From the NCBI RefSeq assembly GCF_020521555.1, contig NZ_BPWA01000001.1, forward strand, positions 1,302,001 to 1,366,000: a stretch of 64,000 nt of DNA, written 5' to 3'. Made by a program: the position numbers and the translations under genes. Below the pieces are notes generated by a model. It was not told the origin of the DNA and searched no databases. It saw only the letters and a program-made list of their open reading frames with translations. This document shows positions 55,850 to 64,000 of the stretch, piece after piece. Each line of letters begins with the position of its first letter. The first letter of the stretch is position 1. This DNA is from Rodentibacter sp. JRC1. Its GTDB lineage: Bacteria; Pseudomonadota; Gammaproteobacteria; Enterobacterales; Pasteurellaceae.

Positions 55850-58333
55850 ATGAAGGTAAGTCGCCGAGACTTTATGAAAGCCAATGCGGCAATGGCTGCT
55901 GCAACGGCTGCGGGATTAACCATCCCTATTAAAAATGTGGTTGCGGCAGAATCCGAAATAAAATGGGATAAAGCGGTTTGCCGTTTCTGTGGTACGGGTT
56001 GTGCCGTTTTAGTCGGTACGAAAGACGGACGTGTGGTGGCATCGCAAGGTGATCCTGATGCAGAAGTTAATCGTGGTTTGAACTGTATTAAAGGTTACTT
56101 CTTACCGAAAATTATGTACGGCAAAGATCGTCTCACTCAACCGATGTTACGTATGACAAACGGTAAATTCGACAAGAACGGAGATTTTGCGCCGGTTTCT
56201 TGGGATGTCGCTTTCAAAACTATGGCGGAAAAATTCAAAGAAGCCTTTAAAAAGAACGGTCAAAATGCTGTGGGTATGTTTAGTTCCGGTCAATCCACCA
56301 TTTGGGAAGGTTATGCGAAGAACAAACTTTGGAAAGCCGGCTTCCGTTCTAATAATGTTGACCCGAATGCCCGTCACTGTATGGCGTCTGCCGCAGTAGC
56401 CTTTATGCGTACTTTCGGTATGGATGAACCTATGGGTTGCTATGATGATATTGAGCAGGCTGAAGCCTTTGTGCTTTGGGGTTCAAATATGGCGGAAATG
56501 CACCCGATTTTATGGTCGCGCATTACCGATCGCCGTATTTCTAATCCTGATGTAAAAGTTGCCGTACTTTCTACTTTTGAACATCGTAGTTTTGAACTTG
56601 CCGACTACGGTTTAGTGTTTACACCGCAAACCGACTTAGCAATTATGAACTACATCATCAATTACCTCATTCAAAATGATGCGATAAATTGGGATTTCGT
56701 CAATAAACACACGAAATTCAAACGTGGTGAAACCAATATCGGTTACGGTTTACGTCCTGAAAATCCGTTGGAAAAAGAGACGAATCGTAAAACTGCGGGC
56801 AAAATGTATGATTCGACTTTTGAAGAATTAAAGCAACTCGTCTCCGAATACACATTGGATAAGGCCCACGAATTATCGGGTGTGCCGAAAGATCAACTGG
56901 AACATTTAGCCAAACTTTATGCCGATCCGAAGAAAAAAGTAGTGTCATTTTGGACGATGGGCTTTAATCAACACACCCGTGGCGTGTGGGCGAACCACTT
57001 AATTTATAACATTCACTTGTTAACCGGCAAAATCTCTATTCCGGGTTGTGGACCGTTCTCATTAACCGGTCAACCGTCCGCTTGCGGTACGGCACGTGAA
57101 GTGGGTTCTTTCCCACACCGTTTACCGGCTGATTTAGTCGTTACCAATCCGAAACATCGTGAAACGGCAGAACGTATTTGGAAATTACCGGCAGGAACTA
57201 TCTCTGAAAAAGTTGGCTTGGACACGATTGCACAAGACCGTGCAATGCACGATGGCAAAATGAATGTGCTGTGGCAAATGTGTAACAACAATATGCAAGC
57301 AGGTCCTAATATCAACGCAGATCGTTTACCGGGTTGGCGTAAAGAAGGCAACTTCGTCATCGTTTCTGACCCATATCCGACAGTTTCTGCATTGTCCGCC
57401 GATTTAATTTTGCCAACCGCAATGTGGGTGGAAAAAGAAGGGGCATACGGTAACGCAGAACGCCGCACACAATTTTGGCGTCAACAAGTGAAAGCTCCGG
57501 GCGAGGCAAAATCCGACTTGTGGCAATTAATGGAGTTTGCAAAATACTTCACCACCGATGAAATGTGGTCGGAAGAATTACTTGCCCAAATGCCGGAATA
57601 CCGTGGAAAAACCCTGTATGAAGTGTTATTTAAAAACGGACAAGTGGATAAATTCCCGCTTAGCGAACTTGCCGAAGGTCAATTAAATGACGAATCGGAA
57701 CATTTCGGTTACTACGTTCATAAAGGCTTATTTGAAGAGTATGCCTCATTTGGTCGTGGTCATGGCCATGATCTGGCACCGTTTGAGATGTATCACAAAG
57801 CCCGTGGTTTACGTTGGCCGGTGGTAGATGGCAAAGAAACCCTATGGCGTTATCGCGAAGGCTTTGATCCTTATGTGAAAGAAGGTGAAGGCGTGGCGTT
57901 CTATGGTTATCCGGATAAAAAAGCAATCATTCTTGCCGTGCCTTATGAGCCGGCGGCGGAATCACCTGATGCGGAATACGACCTATGGCTATCAACCGGT
58001 CGTGTTCTTGAACACTGGCATACCGGCACAATGACACGTCGTGTACCGGAATTACACCGTGCATTCCCAAATAATCTGGTGTGGATGCACCCATTAGATG
58101 CCGAAGCCCGTGGTTTACGCCATGGCGATAAAATCAAGATTTCATCACGTCGCGGTGAAATGATTTCTTATCTTGATACACGCGGACGCAATAAACCGCC
58201 TCGCGGTTTGGTTTATACCACCTTCTTTGATGCCGGTCAGCTTGCAAATGCCTTAACGTTAGATGCAACCGATCCGATTTCAAAAGAAACGGACTTTAAA
58301 AAATGCGCCGTGAAAGTGGAAAAAGCAGCGTAA
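55850..58333 (+). CDS. napA: Periplasmic nitrate reductase catalytic subunit
   Basis: An 827-residue molybdopterin enzyme. A twin-arginine signal ([15 protein letters not shown]) targets the folded protein to the periplasm. The [4Fe-4S] ligands are Cys 44, 47, 51 and 79 (CRFCGTGC ... GLNC). The molybdenum ligand is Cys 177 in NARHCMAS. It reduces nitrate to nitrite with electrons from NapB. Length and all motifs are intact. Followed by an inverted uptake-signal hairpin before napG. Confidence 0.98.
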   Translation: MKVSRRDFMKANAAMAAATAAGLTIPIKNVVAAESEIKWDKAVCRFCGTGCAVLVGTKDGRVVASQGDPDAEVNRGLNCIKGYFLPKIMYGKDRLTQPMLRMTNGKFDKNGDFAPVSWDVAFKTMAEKFKEAFKKNGQNAVGMFSSGQSTIWEGYAKNKLWKAGFRSNNVDPNARHCMASAAVAFMRTFGMDEPMGCYDDIEQAEAFVLWGSNMAEMHPILWSRITDRRISNPDVKVAVLSTFEHRSFELADYGLVFTPQTDLAIMNYIINYLIQNDAINWDFVNKHTKFKRGETNIGYGLRPENPLEKETNRKTAGKMYDSTFEELKQLVSEYTLDKAHELSGVPKDQLEHLAKLYADPKKKVVSFWTMGFNQHTRGVWANHLIYNIHLLTGKISIPGCGPFSLTGQPSACGTAREVGSFPHRLPADLVVTNPKHRETAERIWKLPAGTISEKVGLDTIAQDRAMHDGKMNVLWQMCNNNMQAGPNINADRLPGWRKEGNFVIVSDPYPTVSALSADLILPTAMWVEKEGAYGNAERRTQFWRQQVKAPGEAKSDLWQLMEFAKYFTTDEMWSEELLAQMPEYRGKTLYEVLFKNGQVDKFPLSELAEGQLNDESEHFGYYVHKGLFEEYASFGRGHGHDLAPFEMYHKARGLRWPVVDGKETLWRYREGFDPYVKEGEGVAFYGYPDKKAIILAVPYEPAAESPDAEYDLWLSTGRVLEHWHTGTMTRRVPELHRAFPNNLVWMHPLDAEARGLRHGDKIKISSRRGEMISYLDTRGRNKPPRGLVYTTFFDAGQLANALTLDATDPISKETDFKKCAVKVEKAA

Positions 58334-58349
58334 AAACAAGGTAAAAATC

Positions 58350-58387
58350 AACCGCACTTTATCGGTATGGAATAAAAAAGTGCGGTT
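58350..58387. terminator. Inverted uptake-signal hairpin between napA and napG
   Basis: AACCGCACTTT (58350-58360) and AAAGTGCGGTT (58377-58387) form an 11-bp perfect stem around 16 bases. Elsewhere in this window such a pair ends convergent genes; here it lies within an operon, so it may act as a partial terminator or simply stabilise the message. Confidence 0.6.
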
Positions 58388-58403
58388 AAAAATCAAAAAG
58401 AAA

Positions 58404-59207
58404 ATGAAAAAGCCTATTCTTAATCCTGAACGCAGACGCTTTTTAAAAGAAACCACCCGCACTGCGGGTGGTCTTGTCGGCGTGGGGATTTTGTTGGGAT
58501 TACAGCAAAAACAAAGCCTTGCCCGTGAAGGCGTACCCTTGCGCCCTCCCTTTGCATTGCAAGAGGCGAAAGCCTTTTCTGCAGCCTGTATTCGTTGCGG
58601 TCAGTGTGTACAAGCCTGCCCATACGATATGTTGCATTTGGCTTCACTATTATCACCTATGGAAGCGGGAACGCCGTATTTTATCGCACGTGATAAACCT
58701 TGTGAGATGTGTCCGGATATTCCGTGCGCCCATGCCTGCCCAAGTGGGGCATTGGATCGCAATGCGACCGACATTAATGAATCACGAATGGGGTTATCGG
58801 TGTTATTGGATCACGAAACCTGCTTAAACTGGCAAGGATTACGTTGTGATGTGTGTTATCGCGTTTGTCCGTTAATCGACAAAGCCATCACATTGGAAAA
58901 ACAACATAATCCACGTTCGGACAAACACGCCTTGTTTATACCAACGGTTCATTCCGATGCTTGTACAGGTTGTGGAAAATGTGAACAAGCCTGTGTATTG
59001 GAAGAAGCGGCGATTAAGGTTCTGCCAATAGAACTGGCGAAAGGTATGCTTGGTAAACATTATCGTTTGGGTTGGGAAGAAAAAGCGAAAGCCGGTCATT
59101 CCCTTGCGCCGAGCGATATGATTTCGCTACCGACACGCACACCCGAAGCGGTAATAGCCGAACCGGCAGAACCGATTTTGGCACCGGTATTAGGAGGCGG
59201 AAAATAA
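58404..59207 (+). CDS. napG: NapG quinol-side ferredoxin
   Basis: A 267-residue twin-arginine-exported iron-sulfur protein ([14 protein letters not shown]) with four 4Fe-4S binding groups ([46 protein letters not shown]). With membrane NapH it passes electrons from quinol toward NapC/NapB. ATG 58404 is used; a GTG at 58380 lies inside the uptake signal and is unlikely. Overlaps napH by one base (TAATG). Confidence 0.95.
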   Translation: MKKPILNPERRRFLKETTRTAGGLVGVGILLGLQQKQSLAREGVPLRPPFALQEAKAFSAACIRCGQCVQACPYDMLHLASLLSPMEAGTPYFIARDKPCEMCPDIPCAHACPSGALDRNATDINESRMGLSVLLDHETCLNWQGLRCDVCYRVCPLIDKAITLEKQHNPRSDKHALFIPTVHSDACTGCGKCEQACVLEEAAIKVLPIELAKGMLGKHYRLGWEEKAKAGHSLAPSDMISLPTRTPEAVIAEPAEPILAPVLGGGK

Positions 59208-60070
59208 TGGCAAATGCACCTAAATATGCCGGGAAAGAATCCCGTGAAAAGTGGGGTTGGTGGTATGCAAATCGCTTTTTATTTTGGCGTCGATTAAGCC
59301 AACTTAGCATTATCGCGATGTTCTTAAGCGGTCCTTACTTAGGCATATGGATTTTAAAAGGCAATTATAGCGGCAGCTTACTATTGGATACGATTCCCTT
59401 AAGTGATCCTTTAATTACCTTTGAAAGTCTTGCCGCCGGGCATCTGCCTGATACGCTCACCTTAATAGGTGCAGCCATTATCGTGCTTTGCTACGCAGTC
59501 CTTGGTAGCAAAATATTTTGCGGTTGGGTTTGCCCGCTGAATATGATAACTGATACGGCAGCATGGTTACGCCGCAAACTGGGGATTCGCCAAACGGCAA
59601 AACTTTCACGCAGCTTACGTTACGGCATTCTGGTAATGATTTTACTGGGTAGTGCGGTAAGCGGTATGTTGTTATGGGAATGGATTAACCCTGTTGCGGC
59701 GTTAGGTCGTGCCTTCGTATTCGGTTTAGGTGCAACGGCGTGGCTGGTACTGGTGATTTTTCTTTTTGATTTATTGATTGCAGAACACGGCTGGTGCGGG
59801 CATCTTTGCCCCATTGGTGCTGCTTATGGGCTAATCGGAGCAAAAAGTTTAATCCGAATTAAAGTGATTGACCGAGCCAAATGCGATAATTGTATGGATT
59901 GTTACAATGTCTGCCCGGAAGCCCAAGTATTACGTTCACCTTTACACGGAAAAAAAGACGAAAGCCTCCTTGTGCTTTCGAAAGATTGTATTAGTTGCGG
60001 GCGTTGCATTGACGTTTGCGCTGAAAAAGTTTTCAAATTTTCGACTAGATTCGATCATTCAGGGGAGTGA
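59207..60070 (+). CDS. napH: NapH membrane quinol oxidase subunit
   Basis: A 287-residue inner-membrane protein with four helices, the NapH cysteine motifs CGWVCPLNM and CGHLCPIGA, and two C-terminal 4Fe-4S groups (CDNCMDCYNVCP, CISCGRCIDVC). Works with NapG in quinol oxidation. Start at 59207 with AGGAGG ribosome-binding site; a longer frame upstream lies in napG and is rejected. Confidence 0.95.
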   Translation: MANAPKYAGKESREKWGWWYANRFLFWRRLSQLSIIAMFLSGPYLGIWILKGNYSGSLLLDTIPLSDPLITFESLAAGHLPDTLTLIGAAIIVLCYAVLGSKIFCGWVCPLNMITDTAAWLRRKLGIRQTAKLSRSLRYGILVMILLGSAVSGMLLWEWINPVAALGRAFVFGLGATAWLVLVIFLFDLLIAEHGWCGHLCPIGAAYGLIGAKSLIRIKVIDRAKCDNCMDCYNVCPEAQVLRSPLHGKKDESLLVLSKDCISCGRCIDVCAEKVFKFSTRFDHSGE

Positions 60071-60075
60071 TTAAT

Positions 60076-60519
60076 ATGACTAAACAGGTATCTAAAATTT
60101 TAGCGGGATTTATGACCGCACTTTTTGCCGGTTCGTTAATGGCAGCGGATGTGCAACCGATCGGGAAAGATTTAACCCAATCACCGGAAAATATAGCACC
60201 GGCTTTTCACCATGCACCACGTCAAAGTGAATTACCCGCATTAAATTATGTAAATCAGCCGCCTATGGTGCCACATAGTGTAGCCAATTACCAAGTCACA
60301 AAAAATGTGAACCAGTGTCTAAACTGTCACAGCCCGGAAAATGCCCGTTTAAGCGGTGCTACCCGAATCAGCCCGACACACTTTATGGATCGTGACGGTA
60401 ACGTAGGTTCCACTTCCTCACCGCGTCGCTATTTCTGTTTACAATGCCACGTTTCTCAATCAAATGTGGATCCTATCGTACCGAACGAATTCAAACCGTT
60501 GAAAGGTTACGGCAACTAA
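60076..60519 (+). CDS. napB: NapB dihaem cytochrome c subunit
   Basis: A 147-residue periplasmic cytochrome with a signal peptide (to about residue 24) and two haem motifs, CLNCH and CLQCH. It passes electrons to NapA. ATG 60076 is chosen with GGGAG upstream; an in-frame GTG at 60067 overlaps napH and is less likely. Confidence 0.94.
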   Translation: MTKQVSKILAGFMTALFAGSLMAADVQPIGKDLTQSPENIAPAFHHAPRQSELPALNYVNQPPMVPHSVANYQVTKNVNQCLNCHSPENARLSGATRISPTHFMDRDGNVGSTSSPRRYFCLQCHVSQSNVDPIVPNEFKPLKGYGN

Positions 60520-60533
60520 ATTAAGGAAGGGCT

Positions 60534-61151
60534 ATGTCAGCGAAAAAACCAAACTTTATCGTGCGTTTTTGGCATTGGTTTCGTAAACCAAGCCGTTTAG
60601 CGGTCGGAACAATTATCAGCCTCGCATTTATCGGCGGTATTTTATCTTGGGTCGGCTTTAATTACGGTTTAGAGCAAACCAACACCGAGCAATTCTGTGC
60701 AAGTTGCCACACCCAAGATGCTTATCCGGAATACTTACACAGTGTGCATTATCAAACCCGTACCGGTGTAGGTGCAAGCTGTCCTGATTGCCATGTACCA
60801 CACGAGTTTTTGCCGAAGATGAAACGAAAAATCATCGCAGCAAAAGAAGTATATGCCTATTACACCGGCAAAGTGGATACGCTTGAAAAATTCAATCAAC
60901 ACCGCTTAGCGATGGCAGAAAATGAATGGGCGAGAATGAAAGCCAACGATTCACAAGAATGTCGCAACTGTCATAAGGTTGAGCGTATGAATTTTAATGA
61001 TCAACGTTCCGTTGCCGCACGTATGCACCAAAAAATGAAAACGGAAGGTAAAACCTGTATTGATTGCCACAAAGGTATTGCCCACCAATTACCGGATATG
61101 AGCGGAGTGGAATCTGGTTTTAAAGACGAATCGAAAGAAGTGAAAAAATAA
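60534..61151 (+). CDS. napC: NapC tetrahaem cytochrome c
   Basis: A 205-residue NapC/NirT cytochrome anchored by one N-terminal helix, with four haem motifs: CASCH, CPDCH, CRNCH and CIDCH. It oxidises quinol and reduces NapB. Last gene of napFDAGHBC, followed by a strong terminator. Confidence 0.95.
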   Translation: MSAKKPNFIVRFWHWFRKPSRLAVGTIISLAFIGGILSWVGFNYGLEQTNTEQFCASCHTQDAYPEYLHSVHYQTRTGVGASCPDCHVPHEFLPKMKRKIIAAKEVYAYYTGKVDTLEKFNQHRLAMAENEWARMKANDSQECRNCHKVERMNFNDQRSVAARMHQKMKTEGKTCIDCHKGIAHQLPDMSGVESGFKDESKEVKK

Positions 61152-61181
61152 TCCGGATTTTGACCGCACTTTGGTAACCTT

Positions 61182-61211
61182 GTCGGCACTTTGTTGTGCC
61201 GATTTTTGTTT
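61182..61211 (+). terminator. Intrinsic terminator of the nap operon
   Basis: TCGGCAC / GTGCCGA stem with a TTTGTT loop, followed by a long T-rich run (TTTTTGTTTTT), about 30 bases past napC. Confidence 0.85.
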
Positions 61212-61255
61212 TTGGTAAGGGGCGTTGAACTTTGCGTAACCCCATTTCATCTATT

Positions 61256-61289
61256 GTTGCGTTACGGCTTCGGCTAACGGCACTCTACA
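61256..61289. repeat. Degenerate GGTGCGTT-family palindrome after nap
   Basis: GTTGCGTTACGGCTTCGGCT then AACGGCACTCTACA is a diverged copy of the palindromic family found at 22.4, 36.7 and 42.9 kb. A weaker GGTAAGGGGCGTTG...GCGTAACCCC unit lies just upstream near 61214-61243. Confidence 0.55.
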
Positions 61290-61335
61290 ATAATTTGTGT
61301 AACGGCTACATAATACGCCAAATTAAGATTTGGAT

Positions 61336-61764
61336 TTATACATAACGTTTTAAATGAATATGGGTTTCCGAAGTATGAATCGCTTTAATGGAACGAATTC
61401 GTTCAAGTGCTTGCCCGAGTTCTTCCAAGGAAGGGGCGATGAGTTCAACAAGAATGTCCCAACGTCCATTCGTATCATAAATCGCACTGATACAAGGCTC
61501 TCCACGTAGCGTTTGAACGACTTCAGCGGTTGCACCGCCATCAACGATCACCGTTGTCCAAGCCTTGATGCCATTACACTCTCCCTTTGGGTGAAGTTCT
61601 ACCCTATAGCCTAAAATAATTCCCGCTTTTTCAAGCCGTGCAATACGATTCGTTACGGTTGCCCGAGAAACTTTTAATTTTTGGGCCAAAAAGGCGATAG
61701 AATATCTCGCATTTTCTCGTAATAAGCTCAATAATTCCTGATCGGTTTTATCTAAAATTGACAT
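61336..61764 (-). CDS. Lrp/AsnC-family transcriptional regulator
   Basis: A 142-residue regulator with an N-terminal helix-turn-helix (LKVSRATVTNRIARLEKAGII) and a C-terminal AsnC/RAM ligand-binding domain. The ATG at 61764 has AGGGGG upstream; a TTG seven codons earlier is less likely. Divergent from the ornithine cyclodeaminase gene, so it probably regulates that gene and itself in response to an amino acid. A near-palindrome TAACAATTCGTTA (61865-61877) is a candidate operator. Confidence 0.88.
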   Translation of the reverse strand: MSILDKTDQELLSLLRENARYSIAFLAQKLKVSRATVTNRIARLEKAGIILGYRVELHPKGECNGIKAWTTVIVDGGATAEVVQTLRGEPCISAIYDTNGRWDILVELIAPSLEELGQALERIRSIKAIHTSETHIHLKRYV

Positions 61765-61864
61765 AATGCAAGCCCCCTCTGACAAAATGACTAAAATTCT
61801 CTCAAAACATTAGCACATTTCGCTATTTTAATTAACAGAAAAATCTTGCAAACTAAAGGTGTTG

Positions 61865-61877
61865 TAACAATTCGTTA
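61865..61877. promoter_or_regulatory. Candidate operator for the AsnC-type regulator
   Basis: TAACAATTCGTTA is almost perfectly symmetric and A/T-rich, as Lrp/AsnC sites tend to be, in the divergent promoter region about 30 bases upstream of the cyclodeaminase ribosome-binding site. Confidence 0.3.
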
Positions 61878-61906
61878 ACATTCCATTAATTCACCGGAGG
61901 AAAGTT

Positions 61907-62965
61907 ATGTCATACCCATCAACCATCACAGGAAGTTTGCCAACCATTATCATTAGCCCGCAAGATGTTGCAAATATCATTAAACGTCAGGGTATTGAAG
62001 AAACCCTAAAAGGGATGAGAGATTATATTTTAGAGGATTATCTTAACTGGGATTCCTTTGACAAAAGCCCTCGTGTTTCCAATCATGTTCCTGATGGCGT
62101 ATTAGAATTAATGCCTATTGCGAATCAGCAACAATATAGTTTTAAATATGTAAATTGTCACCCTAAAAACCCAAATGAAGGGCTTTCAACCATTTTAGCC
62201 TTCGGAGCATTAATCAGTAATGACACGGGGCAGCCTGATGTGATTAGTGAATTTACTCTCAGCACCGCATTACGCACCGCTGCCACCTCAGTACTTGCAG
62301 CGCAATATCTCGCCCGTCCTAACAGTAAACGAATGGCCATCATCGGCAATGGTTGCCAGAGTGAGTTTCAAGCCTTAGCATTTTATTATTTGTTAGGTAT
62401 TGAAGAACTCGCTTTATTTGATATTGATCGTAAAGCCGGTGAAAAATTGGCTCGCAATTTAGCAAACACCTCATTAAAAATTGAAATCTTCGACACTGTT
62501 GCACAAGCGGTTAAGAATGCGGATATTATTACCACCGTAACGGCAGAATATTCAAAAGCTAACATTATTACGCCGGAAATGATCGAACCGGGTATGCATA
62601 TCAATGCGGTAGGCGGCGATAATATCAATAAAACGGAATTACATGTGGAAGTGGTTAAAAACGCCCGTGTATTTGTGGAATTTGAACCTCAAACCCGTAT
62701 TGAAGGAGAACTACAAAATATGCCTGCCGATTTTCCTGTTACGCCGTTATTTGAAATTTTCCAGCAAGGTAAATCAGCCCGTCAGTCAGAGAAAGAAGTA
62801 ACGTTGTTTGATTCCGTAGGTTTTGCGATTGAAGATTTTTCGGCGATTCGCTATATGAAAGATGCTGCGATCAAGTTGGATTTGGCTCGTCCGGTATCCC
62901 TTACTCCTGATTTAAAAGATCCAAAAGATTTATTCAGTTACCTTTACGATTACGCCAGTATCTAA
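61907..62965 (+). CDS. Ornithine cyclodeaminase
   Basis: A 352-residue member of the ornithine cyclodeaminase/mu-crystallin family, which converts ornithine to proline and ammonia using NAD. Typical stretches are FKYVNCHPKNP, STALRTAATSVLAA, the Rossmann loop IIGNGCQSEFQALAF and INAVGGD. Strong ribosome-binding site CCGGAGG. Length fits the true cyclodeaminase branch, though other substrates in the family cannot be excluded. It contains one exact ACAAGCGGT sequence at 62513, here probably coincidental coding sequence. Confidence 0.87.
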   Translation: MSYPSTITGSLPTIIISPQDVANIIKRQGIEETLKGMRDYILEDYLNWDSFDKSPRVSNHVPDGVLELMPIANQQQYSFKYVNCHPKNPNEGLSTILAFGALISNDTGQPDVISEFTLSTALRTAATSVLAAQYLARPNSKRMAIIGNGCQSEFQALAFYYLLGIEELALFDIDRKAGEKLARNLANTSLKIEIFDTVAQAVKNADIITTVTAEYSKANIITPEMIEPGMHINAVGGDNINKTELHVEVVKNARVFVEFEPQTRIEGELQNMPADFPVTPLFEIFQQGKSARQSEKEVTLFDSVGFAIEDFSAIRYMKDAAIKLDLARPVSLTPDLKDPKDLFSYLYDYASI

Positions 62966-63037
62966 TCACTTAAAACATCAGTTAAATCATTAAGGATATA
63001 TGCCACTATGCATTAATCATATTTTTCATCAAATCAC

Positions 63038-63067
63038 GTACGATTCTCTCGGCAGAATCGTACTTTT
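63038..63067 (+). terminator. Terminator/attenuator hairpin between the cyclodeaminase and nhaC-like gene
   Basis: A perfect 10-bp stem GTACGATTCT / AGAATCGTAC with a CTCGGC loop and TTTT, ending only 15 bases before the next ATG. Its T run is followed at once by the GGAGGAG ribosome-binding site, so it could attenuate the downstream gene. Confidence 0.65.
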
Positions 63068-63082
63068 CAGGAGGAGAACTGT

Positions 63083-64000
63083 ATGCAAAATACAAAATCT
63101 CAAACAGCAACCCAACAAATCAATATCCCTTTCCTGTATGCCTTACTGCCGGTGCTCGTTATGATTGCGACAATGGCGGTATCCATCATTAAATTTGAAG
63201 CCTCGCCACACGTTCCGCTTATCATTGGAGCGATCACGGCAACACTGGTCGCAATGAAATTCGGCTATCGTTGGAGCACCATTGAACAAGGTATTTACAA
63301 CGGTATTAAAATGGCACTACCCGCCATTGTGATCATCATTATGATCGGGCTGACTATTGGCGCTTGGTTAGGCGGTGGGATTGTCGCAACAATGATTTAC
63401 TACGGTTTGAAGCTCATTTCCCCTTCCTTATTTCTCTTTACGATTTGTATTATTTGCGGATTAGTCACACTTTCTATAGGCAGTTCTTGGTCAACTATGG
63501 GAACGATTGGTGTCGCTGCAATCGGTATCGGTTTAAGCATTGGGATTCCCACACCAATCGTTGCCGGTGCAGTGATTTCAGGAGCTTACTTTGGTGATAA
63601 AATGTCACCGCTGTCAGATACCACGAATCTAGCCTCCGGCATCACAGGTACCGATTTATTTGATCATATTAAACATATGTTCACCACCACCTTGCCTGCC
63701 TATCTTATTGCATTGGTTTTTTATTTATATATGGGAATGCAATTTGATTCCTCACATTCCAATCTTTCCCACATACAGGGCGTAATGGAAAGTATTGCCA
63801 AAAATTTTGTTATCAGCCCTTGGCTATTACTTGTACCGGTGATCGTCGTATTACTCGTGATGAAAAAAGTCTCCGCCATTCCTGCACTAACTATTGGCAT
63901 ACTCCTCGGCTCGCTTTGCCACATTTTTGTGCAAGGTAGTGAGATAGGTACAGCGGTTAAAACACTACACGATGGCTTTAAGATTCAAAGTGGACACGAA
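63083..64000 (+). CDS. NhaC-family Na+/H+ antiporter, 5' part (cut by window end)
   Basis: An open frame of 306 codons starts at ATG 63083 (MQNTKSQTATQQINIPFLYA) after an excellent ribosome-binding site (AGGAGGAG) and continues in frame to the last base. It encodes a polytopic membrane protein; GSSWSTMGTIGVAAIGIG and SGAYFGDKMSPLSDTTNLAS are characteristic of NhaC-type antiporters. NhaC members exchange Na+ for H+, and some relatives exchange amino-acid-related solutes. Context with ornithine cyclodeaminase and an AsnC regulator leaves an amino-acid-linked substrate possible. Confidence 0.9.
   Translation, partial: MQNTKSQTATQQINIPFLYALLPVLVMIATMAVSIIKFEASPHVPLIIGAITATLVAMKFGYRWSTIEQGIYNGIKMALPAIVIIIMIGLTIGAWLGGGIVATMIYYGLKLISPSLFLFTICIICGLVTLSIGSSWSTMGTIGVAAIGIGLSIGIPTPIVAGAVISGAYFGDKMSPLSDTTNLASGITGTDLFDHIKHMFTTTLPAYLIALVFYLYMGMQFDSSHSNLSHIQGVMESIAKNFVISPWLLLVPVIVVLLVMKKVSAIPALTIGILLGSLCHIFVQGSEIGTAVKTLHDGFKIQSGHE

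Noticed and set aside
62513..62521. Actinobacillus-type uptake signal in the cyclodeaminase gene
   Set aside because: A single exact match in coding sequence for an ordinary AQAV peptide, without the extended motif or nearby copies; probably chance.

Overview
This window comes from a member of the Pasteurellaceae, most likely Haemophilus or a close relative. Three things point there. The 9-bp DNA uptake signal AAGTGCGGT (or its complement ACCGCACTT) recurs throughout, which is the Haemophilus-type (Hin) signal. The housekeeping gene order (queH-ispB-rplU-rpmA-EamA-obgE, arcA-dsbD-doxX-purH-purD-glyA, ftsN-priA-trmB-yggL-napFDAGHBC) resembles what I recall of H. influenzae. The codon use is A/T-rich. 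I cannot fix the species from sequence alone.

Region 1 (0-23 kb) is core genome: yejK/yejL/yejM, an amidohydrolase, four tandem tRNA-Val genes, gltX, tRNA-Ala, psiE, queH, ispB, rplU-rpmA, an EamA transporter, obgE, smpB, arcA, dsbD, a DoxX gene and the purine/glycine genes purH, purD and glyA. A visibly A/T-richer phosphoethanolamine-transferase-like gene sits between purH and purD. Small membrane protein genes of the DUF1294 and PACE families follow glyA.

Region 2 (23.2-50.05 kb) is one long minus-strand biosynthetic cluster, transcribed from 50 kb down to 23 kb, and is the notable part of the window. It holds a nearly complete aryl polyene (APE) type II fatty-acid/polyketide system: ketosynthases, a chain-length-factor-like subunit, a ketoreductase, two hotdog dehydratases, acyl carrier proteins, aryl-activating AMP ligases, a thioesterase, two acyltransferases, a glycosyltransferase, a LolA-like carrier, an MMPL exporter and a DUF3261 lipoprotein. 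Within it lies a second module with the dialkylresorcinol enzymes DarA and DarB, a BtrH_N/DUF4872 protein, a two-gene ABC exporter, a third ACP and further KS-like subunits. That combination is the one I associate with flexirubin-type pigments (an aryl polyene acid esterified to a dialkylresorcinol) of Bacteroidetes. The inference is that this strain could make a flexirubin-like lipid pigment for its envelope. The cluster also carries apparent passengers: an AlbA_2/Schlafen-like ATP-binding gene and a RhuM-family gene inserted almost without gaps, a frameshifted REP-associated transposase with its palindromes, and a second palindromic repeat family. It also contains many Actinobacillus-type uptake signals (ACAAGCGGT), nearly absent from the flanks, which suggests transfer from another Pasteurellaceae lineage.

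Region 3 (50-64 kb) returns to core genome: ftsN, priA, trmB, yggL, the complete periplasmic nitrate reductase operon napFDAGHBC, then an Lrp/AsnC regulator divergent from an ornithine cyclodeaminase gene and the 5' part of an NhaC-family antiporter gene that runs off the window end.
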